Shown piece after piece: positions 9,403 through 21,000 of a stretch of DNA of 64,000 nucleotides. The stretch covers positions 372,001 through 436,000 of the forward strand of contig MBPM02000050.1 of NCBI GenBank assembly GCA_001695595.3, given 5' to 3'. The notes under the pieces were generated by a model, which worked only from the letters and a program-made list of their open reading frames with translations, was not told the DNA's origin and made no database searches. Numbering within the stretch: the stretch's first letter is position 1; each line of letters opens with the position of its first letter. The stretch comes from Plasmopara viticola. Lineage: Eukaryota > Oomycota > Peronosporomycetes > Peronosporales > Peronosporaceae. The position numbers were made by a program, and so were the translations under genes.

Positions 9403-10500
9403 GTTTGCTCCATATGCATTACGCGGCTGTGCTGTTGGTGGCGTGTTGCAAAAATGAGAACAATGAGATTCAGGTTGTTGTAGACGCATTCGTCACCAGT
9501 GAGACTATAGCAAATTGGGCGTGGTTCATTAAATTCGTGTTCCAGCATTTACCTGTACTTCCAGCCTTTGTAATATCTGATCGTGACAAGGGATTAGTGC
9601 AAAGCGATACCACATTTCTTTAACTTACGTCACTTTATGGAAAATTTCGATCTAAAGTTAAGAAACAAGACATTAAAAGAAGTTGCATGGGGCTTAGCAC
9701 GTGCACTGACCCGGCAATCGTACGAAGCCAAAGAAGAAGACCTGATGAAGCTAACTCGCGAGGCAGTAAAATGGCTGACCGACGGCTAGGGGAAGTGGTC
9801 CGTCGGCCATAGTCCATACTCACGATTTCGAAAGCTCACTTCTAAATACGTCTAATCCACGAAGAACGCGCTGAAAAGCTTCCGTGAAATGCCTATTTTG
9901 GATTGTATGATGGCAATTGAACGCTATGTCGGTACGAAGTGGCTCAATTTTGCTGGACAGATCAAACAATGGAGCGTGATTACGTCTTATGCTGCCAATT
10001 GCATCAATTTTATATTAAAAATATGTGAAGTTACAAATTAAGCATGTCCAAGTTACATCGTTTGTTGTGTCGGTTCAAATTGGCACATACAAGCCGATGG
10101 AGCATGCTGTTGAGGTGTACAGTATCAGTGGTACCTGCACATGCGGTTATGTAAAGGATATGAATGCTCCATGTCGACACCTCATAGAAGCACTCAAGAT
10201 TTCAGATCAGCTGTCACGTACCGAATTGTTATTTGGGAATATGTGGGTCAATCAAAACATATTTACTCCCCTACGATGAAGCACTCGAAGTGAAGCCATT
10301 TGTGACAAAAAGTGAGCTGGTAAAGAGTGAGCATCATCCACCAAATTCGTCCAGAGAAAAGGTCGACCCAAAAAGAAGCGAACCGAATCACACCATGCTA
10401 CATTAAAAGTTAACGCGCCAAAAAGTGTTTATTGATGCGGCAGCTGTGGTCAAGTGGGACACAACAAGCGTCGATGCACCAGTAATGCGCGGCATAAAAG
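9400..10500 (+). pseudogene. Mutator-like (MULE) transposase remnant
   Basis: Pieces in different frames follow the order of a MULE transposase. At 9415-9600 the catalytic region reads DAFVTSETIANWAWFIK and then VISDRDKGL. At 9637-9790 comes LRNKTLKEVAWGLARALT followed by a Trp-containing helix. At 10136-10180 a SWIM finger (CTCG...APCRH; CxC, nine residues, CxH) is intact. At 10355-10381 comes GRPKKKR, and at 10436-10477 a zinc knuckle (CGSCGQVGHNKRRC). At least four stops or frameshifts separate the pieces and no start is visible. The family cuts and pastes DNA; this copy is dead. Terminal repeats for it were not recognised; the preceding inverted-repeat element may be unrelated. Confidence 0.75.
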
Positions 10501-10910
10501 TATATTTCTTGAATGAGTTGGGTATATATATTTATATATTTTTATGATAGTTTTTTTACTTCGTAAATAGATTATTTTCATTATGGTGGAAAAGTTGTGT
10601 TCCAAGATATATTCTCTTCCTTTAAATATACTTTTTCCATTGAATTCGAAAAAAGGTATATTTTCAAGTCTCCCTATTTCATTATATCTTTCTTTAGCGC
10701 CAACATTTTCATTGAAAGGTGGGTCCCATCGCCGGTAAATTATTCGTTCTCTATTTCCCTTTCATTTATTGAAGCAAAATGCGTGGCACACATGCACTAC
10801 AATCTCGAAGTGTACAGTAGCTTACAGTTTCAATGCTGTAATTCGCTCTATACATAATATTATCTTTTTGATCCTAACTTTCATTCTTTATGAGTATAAG
10901 CATTCAATTC
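10501..10910. other. AT-rich stretch without recognised content
   Basis: Runs such as TATATATATTTATATATTTTT mark a very AT-rich region. Short open frames here (for example 10597-10857) are full of Phe, Ser and Ile and look random. I see no gene, RNA or repeat structure that I can support. Confidence 0.5.
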
Positions 10911-10916
10911 AACACT

Positions 10917-11160
10917 TAGTGGCAGAGCCCACCGACGCAGCGAGCGAGTTTAATACCTTCTCGCCCACCGTTGGGTATCAGCGTCTCGTGAGTATTTACT
11001 CACTTTCTGGTAAACGGGTCTAGCGAGGGATAAAAGGACCGATTTGACGCTGAGCAAGTAGTTCAGTTTTTATGCGATCTGCTAGAGCTGATAACTCCTA
11101 GTGTGGGGCTTTTATAAGAAAATAGGTACAAAAAGTTATTTGTCCAGCCCAACCTAGTTA
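10917..11160 (+). repeat. Possible LTR fragment of an unclassified retroelement
   Basis: A GC-rich island between AT-rich DNA and copia sequence. It includes GGGATAAAAGGA near 11030 and GGGGCTTTTATAAG near 11105, both promoter-like. It has none of the family 1 or 2 LTR sequence. It has no coding potential and no second copy in the window, so the LTR reading is a guess from base composition and promoter-like motifs. Confidence 0.25.
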
Positions 11161-11209
11161 TATGAGCCTTTTTTCAGCACCGCATCCGACCTCACAGATA
11201 GAAATGAGC

Positions 11210-11621
11210 TGCAGATGCGTCAGCTAGAAGAGCAAGAAGCAGCGAATGGTGGCACCACCGTCGAAGGAGGCTGAGTACATGGCGATTTTAAATAACACAA
11301 AACAGTAGGCAGTGTGGCTCGAGGTGTTGCTATACGAACCTAGTGAAATGGTAGACAAGAAAGCCCTCAAGATTTACGAGGATGATCAAGGTTCCATCGT
11401 GTTGGCCAAGACCCCTGAGTTTCTCATGCGTATCAAGTACATCGGTATCCGCTACCACTTCGTGCATGAGAAAGTAGAGGATGGTCAAGATGTGCTGCAG
11501 TAGTATCCAACGCACGACATGCTTGTTGACACCATGTCTAAGCAATTACCGCTGTTCAATCTTAAAATCTTTGAAACAAGTTGGGATTCAAGTCACCAAG
11601 TGCTGACGAGTAAAGTGGGAT
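11210..11621 (+). pseudogene. Copia family 1 RNase H fragment
   Basis: The 3' end of a copia pol. It reads KSKKQR, then EAEYMAI, then KIYEDDQGSIVLAKTPEF, a RYHFVHEKVEDGQ block and a broken DMLVDTMSK. At least two stops interrupt it, including at an AVWLE position and before the DML motif. It runs straight into an LTR at 11622 through a purine-rich GAGTAAAGTGGGA, so it is the 3' end of an otherwise lost element. Confidence 0.8.
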
Positions 11622-11897
11622 TGTTGAGGATACAATGCCTCGACTAGTAGTAATGTAGCTGTAAGCTACCTTTACTTATACCGGTCAACGATGCGATCAA
11701 GCAACAATGACGTCATGGATAGGCGCAGTCATCTTGGGTGCGCCTGGATGGGAAGATGATTGCGCTTAGTTAGTAAGTCGGCGTGATTGGTTTAAATAAA
11801 TATTTGGCTTAGAGGTAGCAAGTAGTTGTCAATTAAGGACCTTATAAATATATTCGCTCTGCATTTTGCCACCAAAAGCTCACTTCGATTGTTTCAA
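11622..11897 (+). repeat. Family 1 LTR, type A
   Basis: Starts TGTTGAGGATACAATGCC. Its upstream half has ACCGGTCAACGATGCGA and a perfect TGACGTCA (11708-11715). Then come ATTGG boxes, a TATA-like CTTATAAATATATTC, and a short 3' end. It abuts an RNase H fragment on the left and an integrase fragment on the right. Confidence 0.8.
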
Positions 11898-12130
11898 TAA
11901 GTCGGAGCTTTGTGAGGGATGTGTGCTTGGAAAACAAACTTGTGTACATTGTCAGGCGTCTTCGCTAAATCGAGCAAAAGTATTCTTGAAGTTGTGCATA
12001 GTGACATGTGCGGTCCGATGCAAACATCAATGCTTAGTGGGATGTGCTAGTTTTTTACGTTGGTCGATGACAAGTCATGATACTGCGTTGGCTACCTGAG
12101 TCCAAGTTTGAGTTTGTCGACAATTCGCCG
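11898..12130 (+). pseudogene. Copia family 1 fragment: zinc-binding/integrase N-terminal region
   Basis: Reads KSELCEGCVLGKQT, then a broken version of the segment that precedes the integrase core (VIHSDVCGPMQT in better copies), and a garbled DDKSxYCV near 12070. Frameshifts and stops are frequent. The fragment is fused directly to the preceding LTR, which is not the natural order, so it reflects a deletion or recombination. Confidence 0.65.
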
Positions 12131-14084
12131 AATCTCTTTTATTTGCTGAAGAACAGTCTGCAAGCGAGTCATCATGAATTCGTAGCCACGTCTACTTCGT
12201 CTTGATCCGGTATACCCGGCCCAGTCTGCATCTAAGTATAATTGTAGACCTTAACATAAGCCTACTCAAAACTCGATTTGTGCCTCGGGTGTAGCGAAAA
12301 ACCCTCTTGTGGGCTTGCCGAGGTATCGGGCTCGGGTCCGTAGCATACTGGCTAAGCAAATTTACTGCCGCTGTGAGGTCCGGACGCGTGCCGACTATAA
12401 GATACATGAGGCAGCCCAGAGCGTTCCGGTACGGCACACCCGCTATCGTCACATCGTACTTGCAGCCACCTTCCACATTGACTTGGTCAGCTTGAGACCT
12501 TTGTGGCGTCCGTACGGGTTGCTATTGTCCATTTTAATTTCTGCAGAATCTCTCTTTTAATCTTGGTCTGTCGCATCGTGCCTGTCCCGCTTGTGGTGTC
12601 TTGCATGATCTAGGTTTGTCCATGTCCGTCAATTCGAATCGTTTGCTGAGCGCTCGCTTAATTTTTGGAGCATCTTATCGCAGCTGCTTGCGAGGATCAA
12701 GTCGTCGACGGAAAGCGCAACAAAAATATGTCTTAACTGTCACGTTTCGTATAGATGCAGTGATCAGCCCCGCACTTCTTGAAATCTAGTCCAAGCACGA
12801 GAGCAAATATACGCTTAGTTGTCGTGTCCCTTATTCGAGGTGATGCTTTGAGCACATACAATGACCGCTGAAGCTTACACACGTAGTCCGGGTATACGTC
12901 GTTTTCAGACTTATCCGGCTGCACCATCTTAATATTTTCATCGATCAAGCCTTTATTAAAGCTTTATAATTCTTTGACGGACAATTAAAGTGTACTTGGC
13001 CGCCAAACTGAGCAGAATCCTGATTAAAATAAACTTGGCAATGGCGCGAAGGTCTCCTCCTAATCAATGCCATGCTTTTGTGAAAAACCTATGGCCACCA
13101 GACGTGCCTTGTATCGCTCGATTTTGCCAGCTTGATTTTCCTTGACTTAAGACATCCATCTACTGCTAATCGGCTTATTCTCGAGGCAGTGGCACAAGCG
13201 TCCAGATCTTGCTCTTTTGAAGCAGTTCTGTCTCCGACTTTCAAGCTTCTTTTCACTTGGCTACTTCGCTTAACTTTATCGCAGACTTTCGTTCACTAAA
13301 TTAACGACGAAAGCATCCTCAAAGTCACGTGCCGTCTAGACATTTCATCCAACGACTGGTACCGGCTGGAATGCTTGGGTCGTGGAATGTCTGTAGCTTA
13401 GTTCAGAAAATGAGTTCGTTAATGCCGCTTTCTGACCGGCTCAAAGCCAACGTCTTGAGCCGTCCCTTCATCTTCGTAGTTGGTTTCATTAGACTGCAAA
13501 GAGTCATCACTTACTTCATAGTCTTGAACGACGACTTTGCTCTTAAAAATCTCGTCGTTCGTCATAGACGTCATCCAAAAATTGTGCATCGCGACTGACC
13601 AAAGAACGACCGCTATTCCCTCTTTGGAATCGGTACGTCCTCTCATGTTCCGATTACACGAGAAACTGACAGCGTACCCATCAAGCGTTTAGTTTGAACC
13701 GCTTTTCTTTTTAAACTTGAACGTACGCGTGGCAGCCGAATATCGTGAGATTTGCTAGCAGTGGTTTTTTGCCCGTCCAAACCTGGTGCGGTGACCTGTC
13801 GTGACTGACAGCACACGTTGGACATCGTTCAAAAGAAATATGGTCATCGTCGCGGCTTTCCCCAGTATAGCTTGGATTAGCCAGCATGTTCCATCATGCA
13901 GTGAGCGTGTGCCACAAGCATATAGTTCATCCGTACAGCCACCCCATTCAGCTGAGGAGTGTACGGGGGCGGGCGTGAAGTTTGAATGATGCCACGTCTC
14001 GCACAGAACTTGGTCATCGCACCAGAAGTATACACTTCACAATTATCATATCCCTCGGCCAGTGCAACAAATTTGAAAAAAGTG

Positions 14085-14358
14085 TCGGCTGTTGTCGAAG
14101 ATGCTGCAAAGAAATGCCTAGACCAGCAGTAAAGTATCGGTAACGATATCGGTTAACGATGCGACTAAGCAACAGTGACGTCATAGAAAGGCGCGTGGAC
14201 AGACGCACTCAAAATGATTGCGCCCGGATGGTAAGTCGTTGTGATTGGCGAAGATAAAAGATCGGCTTAGAAGTAAGTAGTTGCGAGCTAAGGACCTCAT
14301 TACTATATTCACTTCGCATGTTGCCATTTTAAGCTCAAGTGATTTTTATAAAATCGGC
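14085..14358 (+). mobile_element. Solo type A LTR (14090-14353) with TCGGC duplication, inside E1 integrase
   Basis: A complete family 1 LTR begins TGTTGTCGAAG at 14090 and ends near 14353. It holds TGACGTCA at 14176-14183. The bases TCGGC flank it on both sides (14085-14089, 14354-14358), and the integrase coding order continues across. This is the mark of an insertion followed by recombination between the two LTRs of that element. Confidence 0.8.
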
Positions 14359-14964
14359 CACTTCGGATTTGCTTGCACGACACATAAGTGCGACTTTTCG
14401 TCGATGAACGTGACGAAATAACGCTTGCCACTGAATGTGGGTGTCTGCATCGGCTCAAATATATGACTTCTAGCACTTCTTTAGCGAGACTTGAGGATGA
14501 ATTCTTTAAGCTAACCCTTGTCTGTTTACCGTGCGCACCACCGTTTCAAAGCCCCCACTGGCTCACCAAGGTCAAGTCGATACCAGTGACATAGCCTTTT
14601 TTTGCTAATGCCACCATCACCAATGGGACCAAGTCGAAGGTGCCAGAGGTACAAATTGGTGATCCCATGGCATCCCAACGAACTTGTCAAATTGGTCTCG
14701 TGTGTGATAGTTGGCCTCATGCACCGTTCAAATAGATCTTTGCCTTCTTGTGAGTCAAGCTTCCAATTAAAGCCATCTGCTTTCGCGTAGTAACCGTCGC
14801 TCTTAAACGTCACCGAACTGACATCCTTAGTGAAGCGACCGACGGAAAGCAGTTGCGCGGAAGCTAAGGAATATGTCTCATATTCGTGAGCAACCCTTAC
14901 TTCATCCCAAGCGGAGTTGTCAAGGTTGTGACAATGTCACCCGTGCCAACAACAACACCGTCGT

Positions 14965-15240
14965 TCGCATTGAGGGTTCTGGGTTACATGTAACGTACAC
15001 AAGCCAACCCGGTCCAATTCGAACCGCGGTTCAACATAGTTTTTACTTTTTACAGTTCAAAATTATTAAGTTATGTAGAATGAGTGGTTTCGAGGAGTAG
15101 AAGTGTAAGCCCCGATAAATCAGTCACTTCCAAAATTACTTCCTACCAGCCAAGTGTGTTTTCGCTTCAAAGCAAACGACTCTTCACTTCGCTTCTTCAA
15201 CCTTCCTTACCTTCCGGCCTCAGAAAGTTGGCAGCTCGCA
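14965..15240 (+). mobile_element. Solo family 2b LTR (14970-15235) with TCGCA duplication, inside E1 protease region
   Basis: About 266 bases matching, in opposite orientation, the LTR at 52526-52789. Shared marks are GAACCGCGGTTCAACATAG, TTTACTTTTTACAG, ATAAATCA.TCACTTCCAAAATTACTTCC and CTTACCTTCCGGCCTCA. TCGCA occurs on both sides (14965-14969, 15236-15240). Removing the LTR and one duplication restores the E1 order seen in the better copy near 57960. Confidence 0.75.
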
Positions 15241-16193
15241 AGATACACGTCCACTGGGAGGATGACCTTATAGTTTTTTAATATACTTTTTGAAGTACGT
15301 GTAATGCGTTGCATTCGAGTCAACCAACCCCACGCAGCTGTCTCCGCCAGCCAAAAAGAGGAAAACGCCAGCGTTTTTTAAGCTGCGCGATATTTGCACG
15401 CTGAGGTCGCTGTCTTTCCGCGTTTTCGCAAATCTTTACATGGCACTTGGCGATCCAATACCTTTTTCTCTGCAGTAACGATGGGCGCTACTAAGCCTTC
15501 ACCGGCATTTGACGACCCTTGTGCGGTCCGTTGTCGCTTGACATGAGCGCTTGGCCTTGCGTGTGCGTCGCTCCATCGACGTCACCACCTTGCTCTTTGG
15601 GTTTCATGTCTAGTGGAGTAGTTGAGACGTTACGAGCTCTCACGTTAGTGAGTCTCGTCTTACTGAGACTCCAATACTTTATCAGAAACGCAAACGAGTC
15701 GTTCAAACTTGCCAGAAGCGTGATGACCAACTCATCTTTGCTGACCGGAGCGTAGTCCGCATCGAGCTGTCCCGCCAGTATCTCGACCGTGTTAGTGCAC
15801 CCCAAGACATCATCATCTTTATTCAATATTGTCGTGAACAAGCGTCGACGAAAAAAAGCTTAATGGCCAAATTCCTCTTTACGAAATGCGACGTCAGACA
15901 CGGCCATGCACATCAGCCGACTGGACTAGAGTAAGCTGCAAAATTTCCATCGTGCGACAGATAATCGCCATAGCCTTGCGTGTGGTCGTCTTAAGCGCGG
16001 TGAGACAGTGCTCAAACTTGGCTTCTCCGGAAACGACCTCTTGTCTAGGGTTCAAGCACCATATGCATCTGGAACTTCCATGCATAAAAGTTTGCTCCAT
16101 CGAATTTCTTAATTCGACTGGAGGCAGAAACATTAATTGCAAAGGCGGAGTCGTATTAGGGAGTAGAGGTAGCGGGGCTTGGGCGCATAATTA

Positions 16194-16494
16194 TTGAAGG
16201 TTACCGTCTTGAAGACGTTGTACGTGTTACCGGTAAACCTGTCCGAGTCGATCACGCGTAATTCCGGTAAGTCATCGAAGGGATTCCAATGACGTCACTA
16301 TGATTAGATGAGTAGTATAATTGGACGCGCAGATCAGGATGAGTAGACACACCATTTGATTGGATGCAATCGCGGTAGGCAGTTTTAGCACCTATAATAT
16401 TTCACTTCTAGATTTTCGTTCTTCTGCTCTAGCGTCTTCGCTTCGGTTCTTCTCAGCGCAAAATCTTTGCTTTTTCTCTTTCAGCTCTTTCAAC
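16194..16494 (+). mobile_element. Insertion of an unrelated LTR-like sequence at the E1 LTR/gag junction
   Basis: Begins TTGAAGG and ends CTTTCAAC, a short inverted match. ATTA lies on both sides (16190-16193 and 16495-16498). It carries CCAATGACGTCACT (TGACGTCA at 16290) and then CACCTATAATATTTCACTTC, which resembles a TATA box next to an initiator. It has no coding capacity. It separates the E1 gag start from its LTR. It is probably a solo LTR of a third retroelement family, by analogy only. Confidence 0.5.
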
Positions 16495-16504
16495 ATTACC
16501 CTCA

Positions 16505-16675
16505 TGAAAAGGACGAAGTGAGCACTAAATGGCAAAATGCACAGTGAATATGTTTGTAAGATCCTTTATTCACAACTTCTTGCTTCCTCTAGGCCAATCA
16601 ATTATCTAAGCCAATCACAACGACTTACCATCCGGGCACAATCACCTTGAATGCGCCTATCCGCGCGCCTTTCCC
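16505..16675 (-). repeat. Family 1 LTR fragment, minus strand (5' LTR of E1)
   Basis: Minus-strand LTR 3' end: GGCAAAATGCACAGTGAATATG, then GGCCAATC and AAGCCAATCAC boxes, and CCATCCGGGCACAATCA. It breaks off near 16675 at GGCGCG and joins family 2 sequence. The missing part would hold the TGACGTCA region. Confidence 0.7.
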
Positions 16676-17779
16676 GCACCAGGCACGAGCGTGATTTTCC
16701 GCTACCGTTGTTATTGTTGACCAGCTCAATGCCCAATACGAACTCACATTTTTCGCTATCAGTCATCGCGAAATGCTTCTCCAAGTCATTCTCTGTACGC
16801 GCAAGTATTTTTTCGAGTTGACAGTCACCAACACATCTTTGACATTGACCAGCAGTAGCACACACTCTCCGTTCGTAATTTAAAATAAAGACACGGGTCG
16901 AAATACGATACGCTAAATTCAATGGAGGAGAGTACGCATGAAAGGTTTTGTTACATACCCGCGAAGCTTATTTTCGACCGTAAATTGCCCTCACCAACTT
17001 GAAAAAGCCTTCATCACCTTCGACTCCTTCAGGGACCGCACAAAACATTTTTTCTGTATTTCACTGTACAAGAAAGCCGTCATCGTGTCCAGTTAGTCTA
17101 GTGTTTAGTCAAAGCTTTTTGTGATGGCAATCACCATGCGCGGTGTCACGCACCCGGCCACTGGTGACGATGCCTTTAAATTCTTTATTCAGATTGGCTT
17201 GAGTACCTGATCGTCGTTAAACTTAGTGTAGCTCATAGTTATTTGGCGCACTTGATCCCGCGATGAGCTGGAAGAGACAGTTGAGTAACTTGCTCTTGAA
17301 CTGCAAAGTACAACCTTCTCGTCAAAATTTATAAAGTAAATAATCACCTCATTTTCGTCGACGAATTCTTGCGGCGGTTTTGACAAAAAAAACAAACTTT
17401 GACTCGTCAAAGGTGACATCACGTGTAATCACTACTTCTCTATTGTCCTCCTCAAGCCTTCAGATCTCCTCTTGGTCTCTTTTCCTTAGGCGTCAGTGCA
17501 AACACTGCAGCCACGAATTTGCATGTGCTTCACACTTGGAGAGATCCGTAAGAACTCAAACGGAGTTTGGTCTAGGGACTTGTGCAATGGCGGTCGATTT
17601 TAGTTGAAGACTACCGTCATTGCTGCTTCAGCCTAAAAAGACTTGTTGCTTCAGCCCGAAAATACTTGTTCAGCTTGGTATTATTGAATATGCTGCCGCC
17701 AATCGTCACGATTGTGCAAATTGTCCGTTCCGCCTGTTGCTGATAAGTACCTGGGGCAACTAAGTCATTTGCAAGATAC
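16676..17779 (-). pseudogene. Copia family 2 pol remnant, minus strand
   Basis: Read on the minus strand: an integrase end with QAERT.CTIVTIGGS (about 17700) and AEAAMT (about 17610), a linker with VVITRDVTFDES (about 17410), and the reverse transcriptase piece DLEKHFAMTDSEKCEFVLGIEL (about 16750). These match the family 2 copy at 30298-34796. It is cut at 17780 by the TG end of a family 1 LTR and at 16675 by another LTR, so both neighbours postdate or truncate it. Multiple frameshifts and deletions. Confidence 0.65.
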
Positions 17780-18065
17780 TGTTAAACATACGACGCCTCG
17801 ATCAGCAGAAATGTTTTGGTGAGCTACCGGTATTGGTACCGGTCAACGATGCGACCAAGAAACTGTGATGTCATGAAAAGGCGCGTCAGGTAGGCGTACT
17901 CAAGATGATTGCGCCCGGATGGTTAGTCGTTGCGATTGGCTTAATAAAATTATTTGGTTTAGATAAATTATTTGGCTCAAAGGTAGCAAGTAAATACGAG
18001 TTTAGGACCTTATAAATTGATTCACTCTATATTCTGGCATCTGGTGCTCAAATTATTTTTCAACA
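17780..18065 (+). repeat. Family 1 LTR, type A (5' LTR of E3)
   Basis: Begins TGTTAAACATACGACGCC and ends TTTTTCAACA, followed at once by GGTTATGAGC. It has ACCGGTCAACGATGCGACC, and where other copies have TGACGTCA it has TGATGTCA. Two ATTGG-type boxes and the 3' promoter region are present. Confidence 0.8.
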
Positions 18066-18069
18066 GGTT

Positions 18070-21000
18070 ATGAGCTCAAGCCCGCCGAATCTGTCTCCCC
18101 ATTCTTCGACTTTACCTTTGCCAACGTCAACGCCAACGCCAAGCCCACTTAACAAGTTCGACAGCACCAACTTTTTATCCTGGAAGTTTAAGATGCAGAT
18201 GGTGCTGGCGGAGGGGGCCTGTTGAAAGTTACAAGCGATGAGGTTAAGCCAGAGAAGTGCACGAATGTGACGGATTGGTCGACTTACAAGAAGAAGTCTT
18301 GCAAGACGTTACCAATGATCTGTCTTGCGACGTAAGACTCGCAACTGCCACTGGTCCGGTCGCCAAGTGGTGCACATGATGCACTTTGAGAAGGGGTGCC
18401 TCGCAAACAAGCTCTTTCTTCGTCGACGGGTTTTGACGACAATGATGGAAGAAGTGAATTATGTCCTGTAACACGTCAACCAGCTGAAGACGCTAGCGGA
18501 GCCGCTCGACAATGTGGGTGCCCCCGTGAGCGAGGACGACTTGGCTATCACGCTTCTTGAGAGTTTAGTGACACGTTCCAGTCTCTCATTACAACATTGG
18601 AATCGCGTGCAGATACTTTGAAGACATGAAGCGCAAGGAGCGAGACGACGATGGAGCTGCGTCTGGCCAAGCGTTCATGATAGAGGATGTTAAGCGCAAA
18701 GGACTACCGATTAAGAAGACTGGTGCGTGCCATAATCGTAGCAAATGAGGACACTGTATTGCGGATTTCCCCTCGCGAGATTAGAATGATGCTGAGCAAT
18801 ATCGATTGCAGCGGGCAAACGTCGCACAGATCGAAAATTCCGGCGACTACCTTTTCTCAGTCGACAGTGGCAGTGGCTCTATCAAATGAATGATACATGG
18901 CTGGTCTACTCGAGGGCGACTCAGCCTTAAACATGCTCGAGAAGTTCATGAGGATCTACAAGGTTTCTCCTGATATGGACGTATGTACAAGCTTTCGGTA
19001 GTGATGACGTTGTCTTGTCTAGAAGGCTCCGCACGGAAGAAAGAAGGGTGTGTTGACAAACGTGTGGCACATTCCCAAATTGTCAAGAAATCTGATTTCA
19101 GTCGATCGCTTCACTAAGGACGTCGGCCTGTTATTTTTTATAGGGAAAGATGCTTCGCCGAGACAGAAGGTGTCAGGTGAATGGTCGATGCACGCGAAGA
19201 GAAAGGACTCTTTCAGTTGCACATGACTCTGGTTGCTCGGTAGGAAGCAAATACAATCAAGTCTTCGATAAGCAATGAGGATGTCTCATATCTTTGGCAT
19301 CTTCGACTTGGTATATTGGTCTGATGGACTGAGTTCAATCGTGACGAAGAATGTTTCGAAATGACGTCTATGCACAAGTGGGAGATTTGTGATGCCTTTG
19401 CACTGGGTAAACAGTCTCGAATTCGTTGTTAATCGAGGTCGACGAATTGAACAAGTGAGCTTTGGAAGTTATGACAGCGGCCCCGTGCAGACCTCAACGT
19501 TTAGTGGCGAGCGCTACTTCGTAAACTTTCATCTATTAAAAGTCCACAAGTTGCGTTGTCTACCTGATCAAGAGCAAGTCAGAAGTCGTGGAGAAGTTTG
19601 CCAATTTTGTGGCAATCGCAGAAACGCAGACGAACGCGTAGAAACCCTTCGCAGTGATCAAGGGATTGTGCTCAAGTATACGCTGCCGTATACACCACAA
19701 CAAAATAGAGCTGCGGAGCGTATAAATCGGACGCTTGTAGAGTGCGCACGGTGCATGTTGGAGCACTCGCGCCGCGCCAAATTTTGCTGGGGAGAAGCAG
19801 TTATGACGGCAATGTTTCTTTGAAATTGGTGTCCATCGCGTGCTATCAATCACAAAACAATTGCCTTACGAGCTTTGGACAGCCAAGAAACCGCTGTTAG
19901 CTACCTTGAAAGGATTTTGTGGTCACGCGCTCGTGCACAAAATAGAAGAAAATTTTGAAGAATTGTCTGCTGGTCGAATCGTCATGAGTCGTGATGCTCA
20001 GTTTAATTGAAACACTTTCGACGGTGGAAGAGCGAGCTTCGAGGACAAGAGCGCCATCGTCAAGATTTAAGACGATGACGAAGTAATGTCGACGGATAAC
20101 GGCATCGATTCTAGAGCAGAACAGACGAATGCTCAGGACACTAAAATAGACTTTGAGCTGGGAAGCAAGCAACATACTCGTACTCAGTCACTATAAAAAT
20201 TGACTGAAATTCGCAGCCCAAGCGTCATGTGCCTAAATACCGACGCTCAACACTTGAAGAAATGTCGGTTCTTACAAAAATTCGCGAAAAAGGCTACGAA
20301 GCAGCCCACGTCGGCATTCAGTGGGAAAAATGCCGATAACTTTGAAGTCGGGATGGGTATCGGCGACACAGACAAATGAAGAGCTGCACGCAAATCAGAG
20401 CAATAATCACTCCGCAAGAACAAGACTTGGGATGTCGTAGCAAAGCGATCGGTTGCAGATGAGTGTTTTGAATCAAGGATTACCAAGATGGAATCGTCGG
20501 GCAGTTCAAGGCGCGACTTACGGTTAAAGGCTTTTCTCAAAGGTGTGGTGTCGACCACGAGGAGACATTTGCACCAGTGGCCAAGTTTACTTCGATCAAG
20601 ATTATACATAGTCTGTCGGCCTAGTACAATTTGATGTTGCATGAAATGGACGTCAAGACAGCCTTCCTCAACCACCCTAGATGATTACAATCTGAAAAGG
20701 ATACTAATATTAGTCAAATAAATGAAAATTCTATGTCAATTTAAAAAATGGTAGAGTACTTTGTGATTATATGGTTTAACACTACTTTTAAAAATAATAA
20801 TTTATCGAAATTGGTTGAAAATTTTTGTAATATTTATTTAGTTTTATTTTCAGAAAGATTTATGAGGATATTTGCATGGTACAATTAGACGGATACGTCG
20901 ACGATGTAAATACAAACTACGTCTGCCAGCTAAAGCGCTCTCTCTATGGTTTGAAGCAGTCACCACAAATGTGGAATTGACAACTGACGCGCTCATGCTG

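Larger units (their letters stand above)
12140..16189 (-). pseudogene. Copia family 1 gag-pol, minus strand, heavily decayed (E1)
   Basis: Read from high to low coordinates the order is that of a copia polyprotein. Gag starts at 16184 (AUG followed by CGCCCAAGCCCCG). Then come a gag body (15500-16150), knuckle and protease remnants (15250-15480 and 14880-14965), the pre-integrase LWHLRLG (about 14640), the integrase (13660-14560), reverse transcriptase (12480-13100; CKLQRSLY near 12880) and RNase H (12190-12480; GCLMYLIVGTRPDL). Stops and shifts occur throughout. Two solo LTRs are inserted in it, each flanked by a five-base duplication, and collapsing them restores continuity. Its own 5' LTR is at 16505-16675. 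Confidence 0.8.

Noticed and set aside
10597..11023. Two small open frames (86 and 84 codons) as host genes
   Set aside because: Low-complexity Phe/Ser/Ile-rich translations in AT-rich DNA, no family likeness, no promoter motif.
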